A stretch of DNA of 64,000 nt. It comes from FEN-1297 sp963834015 (lineage in GTDB: Bacteria > Bacteroidota > Ignavibacteria > Ignavibacteriales > Ignavibacteriaceae). The position numbers and the translations under genes were made by a program. Shown here piece after piece: positions 45,592 through 54,278 of this stretch; position 1 is the first letter of the stretch; each line of letters begins with the position of its first letter. Location: positions 310,001 through 374,000 of the forward strand of contig CAWIAG010000003.1 in assembly GCA_963834015.1 (NCBI GenBank). Reading direction: 5' to 3'. The notes beneath the pieces were generated by a model. It had not been told where the DNA came from, did not search any database, and was given only the letters and a program-made list of their open reading frames with translations.

Positions 45592-45660
45592 GTAGAGCGT
45601 AATGACAGGTTCCCATGGGGACAAGGCGTTTATCCCTACGGGAACATGTCCCTACAATAC
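45592..45660. repeat. Dispersed hairpin repeat (AGAGCGTAATGACAGG type)
   Basis: Starts GTAGAGCGTAATGACAGGTT and ends CCCTACAATAC, the same end words as the element at 44611. It contains GTTCCC / GGGAAC and other short inverted repeats. A GC-rich stretch with repeated CCGCCGTGG words (45543-45570) precedes it. No gene is supported in 45443-45679. Confidence 0.6.
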
Positions 45661-45679
45661 ATTTATTTTTTTAATAAAA

Positions 45680-46420
45680 TTAACTTGCAACAGAATTTAA
45701 ATCAGCTTGAAGCTGTGCAAAGTTAAATCCCGGATCAAAATCAGATTGTTTAGCTGCAGGTGGAAGAATAGCATAAGCTTCATCGACGCATTCATCCCAC
45801 CAAGCCCAGGTACCGGGTTGAGTATTGCCCCAGGTAAGCACAGTTACAGTACTCGAATCATATGCAACGGCATAAACTGCATGGCCGTCCTGGGTTAAGG
45901 TGCCGGGTGTCCATGGCTTGCGGGCGTCAAATTCCTGAATACAATTCTGCTGAACCTGGAAGCCGAGATAAACTCCTCCGAAAAGTTTTATTGCCTGCTG
46001 CACATTTGTATGATTCTTCGGATCAATGCTTACGTACGCAAGGATTTTATTCCCGGAAACTGAATTACTCTGCCAGTATTTCAATACATCAAGTTCATTC
46101 AAGCCGGAGTCCACGCCGCCGGTAAGATGCAGGTACAATTTAAGTACATCCTGTTGTTTCATTATATCCTGTTTTTTTACCATAGCGCTATAGACAGTAA
46201 TTGCATGAGCCAGCGCGGCTATAGTGCAGTCGCCTTTAGTATCATTACCATCCATAGGGAATAAAGTTACGGGGTTAGATATCTTCAGGTTTTCATAAAC
46301 CTGATTAAGCACATTATAAGAAGCAGGCGGGGCGGGGAGGGCAGGAGTAAGATAATTCTTAAGCCTAAGCGTGCGGTAATCGACTTTAGGCGGGTGCTTT
46401 CCAAATCTATATGCAGACAT
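45680..46420 (-). CDS. Putative papain-like cysteine peptidase-fold protein
   Basis: A 246-aa soluble protein without a signal peptide. GNDTKGDCTIAALAHAI places a Cys at the head of a helix. A His follows in TQDGHAVYAVAYDS, and an Asn in VLTWGNTQPGTWAWWDECVDEAY, the order Cys-His-Asn of papain-fold peptidases. The N-terminus RFGKHPPKVDYRTLRLKNYL is a distinct segment that may be a pro-region or recognition piece. Activity is an inference. It stands alone, next to an IS element inserted about 120 bp upstream of its start. Confidence 0.6.
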   Translation of the reverse strand: MSAYRFGKHPPKVDYRTLRLKNYLTPALPAPPASYNVLNQVYENLKISNPVTLFPMDGNDTKGDCTIAALAHAITVYSAMVKKQDIMKQQDVLKLYLHLTGGVDSGLNELDVLKYWQSNSVSGNKILAYVSIDPKNHTNVQQAIKLFGGVYLGFQVQQNCIQEFDARKPWTPGTLTQDGHAVYAVAYDSSTVTVLTWGNTQPGTWAWWDECVDEAYAILPPAAKQSDFDPGFNFAQLQADLNSVAS

Positions 46421-47308
46421 GATGATACCTCCATTGAAAAAAATTATTAAATAATTTATGTTTTCAGGATAAGTATTTATTCCGCGGATTTATTTTAAGA
46501 AATTAACTGGATTAAAACAAGGGAGGAAAGCGGGCGGGTATGGTGTACCCCATTGTTTGGACAGCTTTTTCCTTAGTTTAAGGTGTATAATTTTAGTTAA
46601 ATATTTTATTAATTCCTATAAATTTCTACTGGTGTTTTATAACCTAAAGCCTGATGACTTCTTTCATTGTTATAAAAGTTAAAATATTTTCTAAGTCCTT
46701 CATATAGTTCAGGGAAACTTTGGTATTCTTTCAAGTAAATATCTTCATACTTAAGACTTCTCCATAATCGTTCAATGAAAATATTATCTAAAGCTCTACC
46801 TTTTGAATCCATGCTTAGCCTTATATTATTGTCCAGTACTTTATTAACAAAACTTAAGCTCGTAAACTGGCTGCCCTGATCTGTATTGAATATTTCCGGT
46901 TTACCTGACCTTAATGCCTTATCAAGAGCGTTAAGACAGAAATAAACATCAAGAGTATTTGATATCTCCCAAGAAAGCACATATCTGCTGAACCAGTCAA
47001 TTACGGCCACAAGATAAGCAAAGCCCTTATACATTGGGATATATGTTATATCAGTACTCCAGACCTGATCTGTTTCTGTGATGTCTATATTCCTTAAAAG
47101 ATATGGAAATACATGATGATCTTTGTTGTGTTTACTAAGATTTCTTTTCGGTATAAGTGCCTGTATTCCCATCAATTGCATCAATCTCCATATCCGTTTA
47201 TGGTTATAAATCATTCCCATTTTTCTGAATTCTATAGTGAACCCCAAAAACTGGACAAAAATTTAAGGTGGAAAAATCTTAAATTTATATAAGCCAAAGG
47301 AGGCTAAT

Positions 47309-47599
47309 ATGTCAACAAGAAGAAAAAGCTACAGCAGCGAACTCAAAGCAAAAATAGCTTTAGAAGCAATTAAGGGGTTCACAAGCATAAATGATATTGC
47401 AAAAGAGTATAAAGTTCACCCGAATCAAATCAGCCAATGGAAGAAACAGTTGATTGAAATTCTGCCTTCCGTTTTTGATAACCCCCGTGGACCGAAAACC
47501 GATGGAAGTTCGGAGTTGGTAGACCAGTTGTACCGGCAGATCGGCAAACTCCAGGTTGAGGTGGACTGGTTAAAAAAAAAGTACGAGCCATTCAGTTGA
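47309..47599 (+). CDS. IS3-family OrfA, copy B
   Basis: A 96-aa helix-turn-helix protein (YSSELKAKIALEAIKG, then EYKVHPNQISQWKKQ), which binds the IS ends. AGGAGG lies six bases before the ATG. Its 3' end contains an A9 run (47572-47580) just before the stop, the likely slippage site for making the OrfAB transposase. The orfB frame is +1 relative to orfA. Confidence 0.92.
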   Translation: MSTRRKSYSSELKAKIALEAIKGFTSINDIAKEYKVHPNQISQWKKQLIEILPSVFDNPRGPKTDGSSELVDQLYRQIGKLQVEVDWLKKKYEPFS

Positions 47600-47660
47600 A
47601 ACTCTCAAAGGGCTCATAGAGCCCGGTTATGACTATCTCAGCATAACTGAGCAATGTTCC

Positions 47661-48428
47661 TTGATAAATTTACCTCGTTCGAGTTATTACTTTGAACCGT
47701 TAGGTATAACGGACGAAGATCTCGAAATAATGAAACGGATGGATAAAATATATACAGATTGTCCTTTTTACGGTTACAGAAAAATAACCCAGGAGTTCAG
47801 AAATCATGGAGAAATATATAATCATAAACGGATACTCAGATTGATGCAAATAATGGGAATACAGGCACTTACACCGAAAGTAAATCTTAGCAAACCTAAT
47901 AAGGATCATCTGATATTTCCTTACTTGCTGCGAAATGTAAGCATAACAAAAACAAATCAGGTATGGAGTACAGATATTACATATATCCCGATGTATAAAA
48001 ACTTTGCTTATCTTGTTGCAGTAATGGACTGGTTCAGTAAATATGTCCTGTCTTGGGAAATATCCAACAGTCTTGATGTTCATTTCTGTCTCAGCGCTCT
48101 TGATAAAGCATTAAGGTCAGGTAAACCGGAAATATTCAACACCGACCAGGGCAGCCAGTTTACCAGCTTGAGTTTTGTCAACAAAGTACTGGACAACAAG
48201 ATAAAATTAAGTATGGATTCTAAGGGCAGAGCTTTAGATAATATTTTCATAGAACGATTATGGAGAAGCTTAAAATATGAGGACATTTACCTGAAGGAAT
48301 ATCGGACTATTACGGAACTGTTTGAAGGAATGAAAAATTATTTCTATTTTTATAACAACAAAAGAATGCATCAGTCTCTGAAATATAAAACACCGGCTGA
48401 TATATTCTTAAATAATAAATATAATTAA
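47661..48428 (+). CDS. IS3-family transposase OrfB, copy B
   Basis: The integrase catalytic domain of the transposase: VWSTDITYIPMYKNF, FNTDQGSQFTS and DNIFIERLWRSLKYEDIY carry the D, D and E. An HTH_21-like segment (YTDCPFYGYRKITQEF) precedes it. The given start is a TTG; the frame is open and protein-like up to the A9 run at 47572, with no ATG before the sixties. Production as an OrfAB fusion by slippage is therefore more likely than separate initiation. Confidence 0.9.
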   Translation: MINLPRSSYYFEPLGITDEDLEIMKRMDKIYTDCPFYGYRKITQEFRNHGEIYNHKRILRLMQIMGIQALTPKVNLSKPNKDHLIFPYLLRNVSITKTNQVWSTDITYIPMYKNFAYLVAVMDWFSKYVLSWEISNSLDVHFCLSALDKALRSGKPEIFNTDQGSQFTSLSFVNKVLDNKIKLSMDSKGRALDNIFIERLWRSLKYEDIYLKEYRTITELFEGMKNYFYFYNNKRMHQSLKYKTPADIFLNNKYN

Positions 48429-48684
48429 TGCCTAATTTATCCACCTTAAATTATGGAAAAACCTGTCTAGCTGAAGGGGTTCAGCATATTCATCAGTTAT
48501 TTTTCTAACTCCATAAAATGGATATTTTGTATAAATTTTATCTATCCGGTTCATTATTTCGAGTTCTGCAGCCGTTACTCCTAATGGATGGCTGTAATAG
48601 CTCGAACGGGGTAATTTTATCAAAGAACACTGCTCAGTTATGCTGAGATGATCATAATCATGGTCTATTAACTCTTTGAGATCT

Positions 48685-48975
48685 TTAACTGAATGGCTCG
48701 TACTTTTTTTTTAACCACTCAAGTTCTACTTGCTGTTTACCTATCTGCCGGTAGAGCTGCTCTGTTAAGTCAGTGCTTCCATCTGTTTTTGGTCCCCTTG
48801 GATTATCAAAAATACCAGGAAGATTTTCTAACAACTGTTTTTTCCAATTGCTAATCTGGTTCGGATGAACTTTATATTCCTTTGCAATTTCATTTATGCT
48901 GCTGTACCCCTTGATTGCTTCCAAGGCTATTTTTGCTTTTAGTTCGGCACTATAGTTTTTTCTCTTTCCAGACAT
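48685..48975 (-). CDS. IS3-family OrfA, element A
   Basis: A 96-aa OrfA similar to the copy B protein (NYSAELKAKIALEAIKGYSS, EYKVHPNQISNWKKQ), differing mainly in the C-terminal third. It ends over an A9 run (48704-48712 on the minus strand) in the same position and frame relation as in copies B-D. It is intact but its orfB is interrupted. Confidence 0.88.
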   Translation of the reverse strand: MSGKRKNYSAELKAKIALEAIKGYSSINEIAKEYKVHPNQISNWKKQLLENLPGIFDNPRGPKTDGSTDLTEQLYRQIGKQQVELEWLKKKYEPFS

Positions 48976-49585
48976 TTTAAGCTCCTTTCGCTTATTATAA
49001 TTTAAGTATTTTCCACCTTAAATTATTGTCCAGTTTTTGGGGTACATCATAGGGATTAAAAATCTATTTCAAAGAATTAATAATTATTAATTCCTTCTGA
49101 AAAATAATAAATATATAAATTAGAGGTATAGTATGGTTAGTTAAATCAAACAGGCTGGAATATAGAAAAATAATAAGATGAATAATATTCTAAGAAAAGA
49201 ATAAATCTTAGTAATAATGCCATCGATAAAATTGAAACCATAATAATTATTTACAGTATATTTAACAAGATATTAAATTTATTTTGTATTGTATACGAAT
49301 ATTTAATTTTTAAATCGAAGAAATTATAATGCAAATAATTAAATATGTCTTTTTATTCGTAATATTATTATTTATTTCTTCATGTAAGTATAACCAAACG
49401 GTAATAAAAATAACTAGATTTACATTACAACCAGATAAATCAATTTTTTTTGAAAGTTATTTTAAAATTCCACGTTTTACCAATATACATTTGTATACTG
49501 ATGGGTTACTATAGTGAACCCCAAAAACTGGACAAAAATTTAAGGTGGAAAAATCTTAAATTTATATAAGCCAAAGGAGGCTAAT

Positions 49586-49876
49586 ATGTCAACAAGAAGA
49601 AAAAGCTACAGCAGCGAACTCAAAGCAAAAATAGCTTTAGAAGCAATTAAGGGGTTCACAAGCATAAATGATATTGCAAAAGAGTATAAAGTTCACCCGA
49701 ATCAAATCAGCCAATGGAAGAAACAGTTGATTGAAATTCTGCCTTCCGTTTTTGATAACCCCCGTGGACCGAAAACCGATGGAAGTTCGGAGTTGGTAGA
49801 CCAGTTGTACCGGCAGATCGGCAAACTCCAGGTTGAGGTGGACTGGTTAAAAAAAAAGTACGAGCCATTCAGTTGA
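49586..49876 (+). CDS. IS3-family OrfA, copy C
   Basis: Identical in protein sequence to the copy B OrfA. The A9 slippage run is at 49849-49857, and the same AGGAGG ribosome binding site is present. Confidence 0.92.
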   Translation: MSTRRKSYSSELKAKIALEAIKGFTSINDIAKEYKVHPNQISQWKKQLIEILPSVFDNPRGPKTDGSSELVDQLYRQIGKLQVEVDWLKKKYEPFS

Positions 49877-49937
49877 AACTCTCAAAGGGCTCATAGAGCC
49901 CGGTTATGACTATCTCAGCATAACTGAGCAATGTTCC

Positions 49938-50705
49938 TTGATAAATTTACCTCGTTCGAGTTATTACTTTGAACCGTTAGGTATAACGGACGAAGATCTC
50001 GAAATAATGAAACGGATGGATAAAATATATACAGATTGTCCTTTTTACGGTTACAGAAAAATAACCCAGGAGTTCAGAAATCATGGAGAAATATATAATC
50101 ATAAACGGATACTCAGATTGATGCAAATAATGGGAATACAGGCACTTACACCGAAAGTAAATCTTAGCAAACCTAATAAGGATCATCTGATATTTCCTTA
50201 CTTGCTGCGAAATGTAAGCATAACAAAAACAAATCAGGTATGGAGTACAGATATTACATATATCCCGATGTATAAAAACTTTGCTTATCTTGTTGCAGTA
50301 ATGGACTGGTTCAGTAAATATGTCCTGTCTTGGGAAATATCCAACAGTCTTGATGTTCATTTCTGTCTCAGCGCTCTTGATAAAGCATTAAGGTCAGGTA
50401 AACCGGAAATATTCAACACCGACCAGGGCAGCCAGTTTACCAGCTTGAGTTTTGTCAACAAAGTACTGGACAACAAGATAAAATTAAGTATGGATTCTAA
50501 GGGCAGAGCTTTAGATAATATTTTCATAGAACGATTATGGAGAAGCTTAAAATATGAGGACATTTACCTGAAGGAATATCGGACTATTACGGAACTGTTT
50601 GAAGGAATGAAAAATTATTTCTATTTTTATAACAACAAAAGAATGCATCAGTCTCTGAAATATAAAACACCGGCTGATATATTCTTAAATAATAAATATA
50701 ATTAA
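49938..50705 (+). CDS. IS3-family transposase OrfB, copy C
   Basis: Identical in protein sequence to the copy B OrfB, with intact DDE residues. Downstream of it the frame shared with the IS right end runs directly into the interrupted host gene, so a chimeric reading frame starts at 50705 but has no start signal of its own. Confidence 0.9.
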   Translation: MINLPRSSYYFEPLGITDEDLEIMKRMDKIYTDCPFYGYRKITQEFRNHGEIYNHKRILRLMQIMGIQALTPKVNLSKPNKDHLIFPYLLRNVSITKTNQVWSTDITYIPMYKNFAYLVAVMDWFSKYVLSWEISNSLDVHFCLSALDKALRSGKPEIFNTDQGSQFTSLSFVNKVLDNKIKLSMDSKGRALDNIFIERLWRSLKYEDIYLKEYRTITELFEGMKNYFYFYNNKRMHQSLKYKTPADIFLNNKYN

Positions 50706-52165
50706 TGCCTAATTTATCCACCTTAAATTATGGAAAAACCTGTCTAGCTGAAGGGGTTCAGCATATACGAACCTTGGGATTTTATAATGTAGAATTGTAT
50801 ATAAATAATGAACGTTCATCTAAGCAGCATATTTCAATTGAAAGATTAGAATGGAAAGGGACAGGATATACTTATATAAAACTAGATAATGATTTTTTTA
50901 GTAATAGTGAGCAGGAAGTCTACATTAAGGCAAATGCACGAATTTTAAACGAAAATCAAATTAATAATATTAGTACCTGGACATCATTTGTAATTGAATT
51001 TATTGAAAATACTTTACTAGCTTCCCCGTCAGTTAAAATAAATTATCATATCGAATATTTATCAAAAAATTCACAATTTAAATCAATATTTCCATCTGAT
51101 AGGGGAGAATATAAATTAGTTCATTTTGATTCTCTTTTCTCTTATACCCGTACTTACTATTCTCTAGAAGATAGATTTTATGCATTAAGATCATTACAAC
51201 CAAGATTTCAAAACACATTTAATGATTCTCTTTCCAATGTTTCATTTCTAGATAGAAAAGTAAAATTAAATAATGAAGCTATGATTGATGAAAGCCACAT
51301 CTTTTACGTTAATAATGTAAAAAGTATTAAAGGAGATTTTATTCTTTTTCCTATATCCGCATCTATAAATCTTTTATCTATTGAAGTTGAAGCTAATATA
51401 AAAGGTGAAAAATTTATTGCAGTTAGAATTGATTCTACAACTTATTCAAGTATTCTGAATGGGAATGATTCGGTTTCATATCCAGTTTATTATTACGGAC
51501 CAAAAACAAAAAATAATCCTTTATGGTATTTAATTAATGTTTTTATTCCTAATGACGGCATCCAAAGAATTAGTGCTCAAATAAATTTCCAATATAATTC
51601 AAAAAAAATAATTTCCAATACCGACAATTATAATTTTGAATTAAAATATTATGTCTGGCCAATGGATCGAGTATATTCAGATAAACTTTATATTCAAATA
51701 CCAGATCAATTCCATTTTATAAATTCTAATTATGAAAATCATATAATAGATAGTTCGAATTCTTATGTTTTATATATTGATATGAATAAATCCAGTGCAT
51801 CAGATGATCCAGTAACAATTATATTTAAGAGGGATGGAACAGAATTATTGGATTATGTTAGATATTTTAATTATTTCTTATTATTATGTTCTATTGTATT
51901 CATAGCTCTATATATAATAAAATATTTAGATCTGAATTCTATTCTAATTTATCTATCGGCACTTAGTGTTGTTGCATCTACATTAGTAAGTATTGTACTT
52001 AATGAAAATTATTTAGCGTCAATAATCTATTCCCAATCATATATAGCTATTGTTTTAATAGTGATTATAACTTTATATATTAAATTAAAAAAGAATCAAA
52101 TAATAGAGACCCACCATAATAGAAAAGGTATTCTGGCTAAAAAGAATATTAAAAAAGTCAAATAA

Positions 52166-52829
52166 TTTTTATTAATTAGCAACAATTTCGATTATAAAAT
52201 GCATATTAAATTTCCTCTTTTATATTAAATCATTCAACAAGGACAAGGTAATTCTTTTGTTAAGAAAGATAATTCATTACTACTCAACTAATTTCATATC
52301 CGGAGATATTGAATTAAATATTCCGGTAGGAAGGCTAATTGAACTCTTAAGGTTTGAGAAAACAGCCGGTATTGATAAAGGGCTAGAATTCTCCTGTTCT
52401 TTAATTGATGTTCCTAATATTGTTTCTTGGGGCTTTGGAGGTTATGCAAACTTCCTGTTTGCTGGAGGTTAGGACAATGGTTTTAAGTTCATAATTTGGT
52501 GACGGATTGAATAAAAAATTTGAGGCGGGGATTCTTTGTTAGCTGTTATTTTCTGAACCGTTGCAACCCGCTCCAGAATAATATACCTATATACTGTAAG
52601 TTGGAAATAAAGCAAATCAATATACCGATAAACGGCAACCCTCTCTTTCTTTTGTTCAATGATCAATCGAACTTTAGTTTTATCCGGGCGCGGATTATTC
52701 TTTTTATCCTCCCTGTTTTGTTTATGAGTGGTGAGTTCAAGATGTTCAATATTCATACAGGCAGGATTATGTGCAGGTATTTCCCCATGATAAAGAGTTT
52801 AAACATATCGGTGTACAAGCCATAGCGAT
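52166..52829. other. Region between split gene and IS copy D
   Basis: About 660 bp with no confident gene. A 71-codon TTG-initiated frame on the plus strand (52257-52472) reads LRKIIHYYSTNFISGDIELN and may be a remnant. A 95-codon minus-strand frame (52469-52756) is rich in charged residues but has no recognisable domain. Base composition rises in GC after 52480, suggesting a join between DNA of different origin. Confidence 0.4.
52257..52472 (+). CDS. Doubtful short ORF
   Basis: A 71-aa frame from TTG with no domain I recognise and only a weak AAGG upstream (ACAAGGTAATTC). The product is partly hydrophobic (IVSWGFGGYANFLFAGG at the end). It may be a fragment of a lost gene in a region broken up by IS insertion. 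Confidence 0.2.
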   Translation: MLRKIIHYYSTNFISGDIELNIPVGRLIELLRFEKTAGIDKGLEFSCSLIDVPNIVSWGFGGYANFLFAGG

Positions 52830-52905
52830 TATAGTGAACCCCAAAAACTGGACAAAAATTTAAGGTGGAAAAATCTTAAATTTATATAAGCCAAAGGAGG
52901 CTAAT

Positions 52906-53196
52906 ATGTCAACAAGAAGAAAAAGCTACAGCAGCGAACTCAAAGCAAAAATAGCTTTAGAAGCAATTAAGGGGTTCACAAGCATAAATGATATTGCAAA
53001 AGAGTATAAAGTTCACCCGAATCAAATCAGCCAATGGAAGAAACAGTTGATTGAAATTCTGCCTTCCGTTTTTGATAACCCCCGTGGACCGAAAACCGAT
53101 GGAAGTTCGGAGTTGGTAGACCAGTTGTACCGGCAGATCGGCAAACTCCAGGTTGAGGTGGACTGGTTAAAAAAAAAGTACGAGCCATTCAGTTGA
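52906..53196 (+). CDS. IS3-family OrfA, copy D
   Basis: Identical in protein sequence to the copy B OrfA. The A9 run is at 53169-53177. Confidence 0.92.
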   Translation: MSTRRKSYSSELKAKIALEAIKGFTSINDIAKEYKVHPNQISQWKKQLIEILPSVFDNPRGPKTDGSSELVDQLYRQIGKLQVEVDWLKKKYEPFS

Positions 53197-53257
53197 AACT
53201 CTCAAAGGGCTCATAGAGCCCGGTTATGACTATCTCAGCATAACTGAGCAATGTTCC

Positions 53258-54025
53258 TTGATAAATTTACCTCGTTCGAGTTATTACTTTGAACCGTTAG
53301 GTATAACGGACGAAGATCTCGAAATAATGAAACGGATGGATAAAATATATACAGATTGTCCTTTTTACGGTTACAGAAAAATAACCCAGGAGTTCAGAAA
53401 TCATGGAGAAATATATAATCATAAACGGATACTCAGATTGATGCAAATAATGGGAATACAGGCACTTACACCGAAAGTAAATCTTAGCAAACCTAATAAG
53501 GATCATCTGATATTTCCTTACTTGCTGCGAAATGTAAGCATAACAAAAACAAATCAGGTATGGAGTACAGATATTACATATATCCCGATGTATAAAAACT
53601 TTGCTTATCTTGTTGCAGTAATGGACTGGTTCAGTAAATATGTCCTGTCTTGGGAAATATCCAACAGTCTTGATGTTCATTTCTGTCTCAGCGCTCTTGA
53701 TAAAGCATTAAGGTCAGGTAAACCGGAAATATTCAACACCGACCAGGGCAGCCAGTTTACCAGCTTGAGTTTTGTCAACAAAGTACTGGACAACAAGATA
53801 AAATTAAGTATGGATTCTAAGGGCAGAGCTTTAGATAATATTTTCATAGAACGATTATGGAGAAGCTTAAAATATGAGGACATTTACCTGAAGGAATATC
53901 GGACTATTACGGAACTGTTTGAAGGAATGAAAAATTATTTCTATTTTTATAACAACAAAAGAATGCATCAGTCTCTGAAATATAAAACACCGGCTGATAT
54001 ATTCTTAAATAATAAATATAATTAA
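53258..54025 (+). CDS. IS3-family transposase OrfB, copy D
   Basis: Identical in protein sequence to the copy B OrfB, with DDE residues intact. The same TTG or slippage start question applies. Confidence 0.9.
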   Translation: MINLPRSSYYFEPLGITDEDLEIMKRMDKIYTDCPFYGYRKITQEFRNHGEIYNHKRILRLMQIMGIQALTPKVNLSKPNKDHLIFPYLLRNVSITKTNQVWSTDITYIPMYKNFAYLVAVMDWFSKYVLSWEISNSLDVHFCLSALDKALRSGKPEIFNTDQGSQFTSLSFVNKVLDNKIKLSMDSKGRALDNIFIERLWRSLKYEDIYLKEYRTITELFEGMKNYFYFYNNKRMHQSLKYKTPADIFLNNKYN

Positions 54026-54278
54026 TGCCTAATTTATCCACCTTAAATTATGGAAAAACCTGTCTAGCTGAAGGGGTTCAGCATAGATTGTCATTTATGT
54101 TAACCCTTTATTTTGTTGTTTTTGCGTAGAAAATAAGTTACACTAAAATAATTCACGAAATTTATCTTAATTTTAATATAATCATTTTATTTAATTAAAT
54201 TTTTCCTTATTAACACCAGATTTAAAAACCAATATTTCAGTTCAAGTATAAGCAAGTTGGCAAAGTTGTAGATAATAT

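Larger units (their letters stand above)
47233..48488 (+). mobile_element. IS3-family element, copy B (1256 bp)
   Basis: The left end is TATAGTGAACCCC and the right end (inverted) TATGCTGAACCCC, flanked by a 3-bp TTC duplication at 47230-47232 and 48489-48491. It carries orfA and orfB. The proteins of copies B, C and D are the same residue for residue, and I saw no nucleotide differences. It lies inside element A in the opposite orientation. Confidence 0.93.
46609..48623 (-). pseudogene. IS3-family transposase OrfB of element A, split by IS insertion
   Basis: The N-terminal part (KLPRSSYYSHPLGVT to RKITDEYAE) lies at about 48490-48623. The C-terminal part, with the integrase core (VWSTDITYIPMYKGF, FNTDQGSQFTS and the Glu in DNIFIERLWRSLKYEDIY), lies at 46609-47230. 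They are separated by the 1256-bp copy B. Joined across the TTC target duplication the frame is restored, so only the insertion disables it. The DDE residues themselves are intact. Confidence 0.88.
46539..49051 (-). mobile_element. IS3-family element A, interrupted by IS copy B
   Basis: The ends are TATGGTGTACCCC (46539) and, inverted, TATGATGTACCCC (49051). They are flanked by a 3-bp GGG target duplication (46536-46538 and 49052-49054). Without the inserted copy B and its duplication the element is 1254 bp. It carries orfA and orfB on the minus strand. It is a related but clearly different element from copies B-D, and must be older than B, which lies inside it. Confidence 0.9.
49510..50765 (+). 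mobile_element. IS3-family element, copy C (1256 bp)
   Basis: The same 1256-bp element as copy B, with the same ends, flanked by its own TAC duplication (49507-49509 and 50766-50768). It interrupts a 525-codon membrane-protein gene. Confidence 0.93.
49329..52165 (+). pseudogene. Putative membrane lipoprotein gene split by IS copy C
   Basis: The 5' part (49329-49509) encodes a signal or lipobox segment (FVILLFISSC) and a short beta-rich stretch ending YTDGL. The 3' part (50769-52165) continues RTLGFYNVELYINN. Removing the 1256-bp IS and one TAC duplication restores a single frame of 525 codons, with no other defect. The product would have an N-terminal anchor, a large extracytoplasmic beta-rich region (about 30-415) and three or four C-terminal transmembrane segments (YFNYFLLLCSIVFIALYI and following). 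I recognise no family. The insertion looks recent because the frame is otherwise intact. Very AT-rich. Confidence 0.8.
52830..54085 (+). mobile_element. IS3-family element, copy D (1256 bp)
   Basis: The same element as copies B and C, flanked by its own GAT duplication (52827-52829 and 54086-54088). It lies 193 bp upstream of the helicase-PLD gene in the same orientation, so transcription leaving the element could reach that gene. Confidence 0.93.

Noticed and set aside
45538..45726. 62-aa ORF next to the papain-like gene
   Set aside because: It is made up of the GC-rich repeat and the dispersed hairpin element and overlaps the end of the real gene on the other strand.
47309..47640. Usual -1 frameshift for OrfAB
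   Set aside because: Reading the -1 frame after the A run meets a TAG at 47617 after about a dozen codons. The OrfB coding frame is the +1 frame.
50705..50768. Start of a 486-aa gene at 50705
   Set aside because: This is only the IS right end in frame with the interrupted gene. The conserved reading begins at 50769 and joins the 5' part at 49509.
52469..52756. 95-aa minus-strand ORF
   Set aside because: Highly charged, no domain, no ribosome binding site, and a long overlapping ORF on the other strand in the same stretch.
49510..54085. Composite transposon formed by IS copies C and D
   Set aside because: Each copy has its own target duplication (TAC and GAT). A composite unit would share one duplication at its outer ends.
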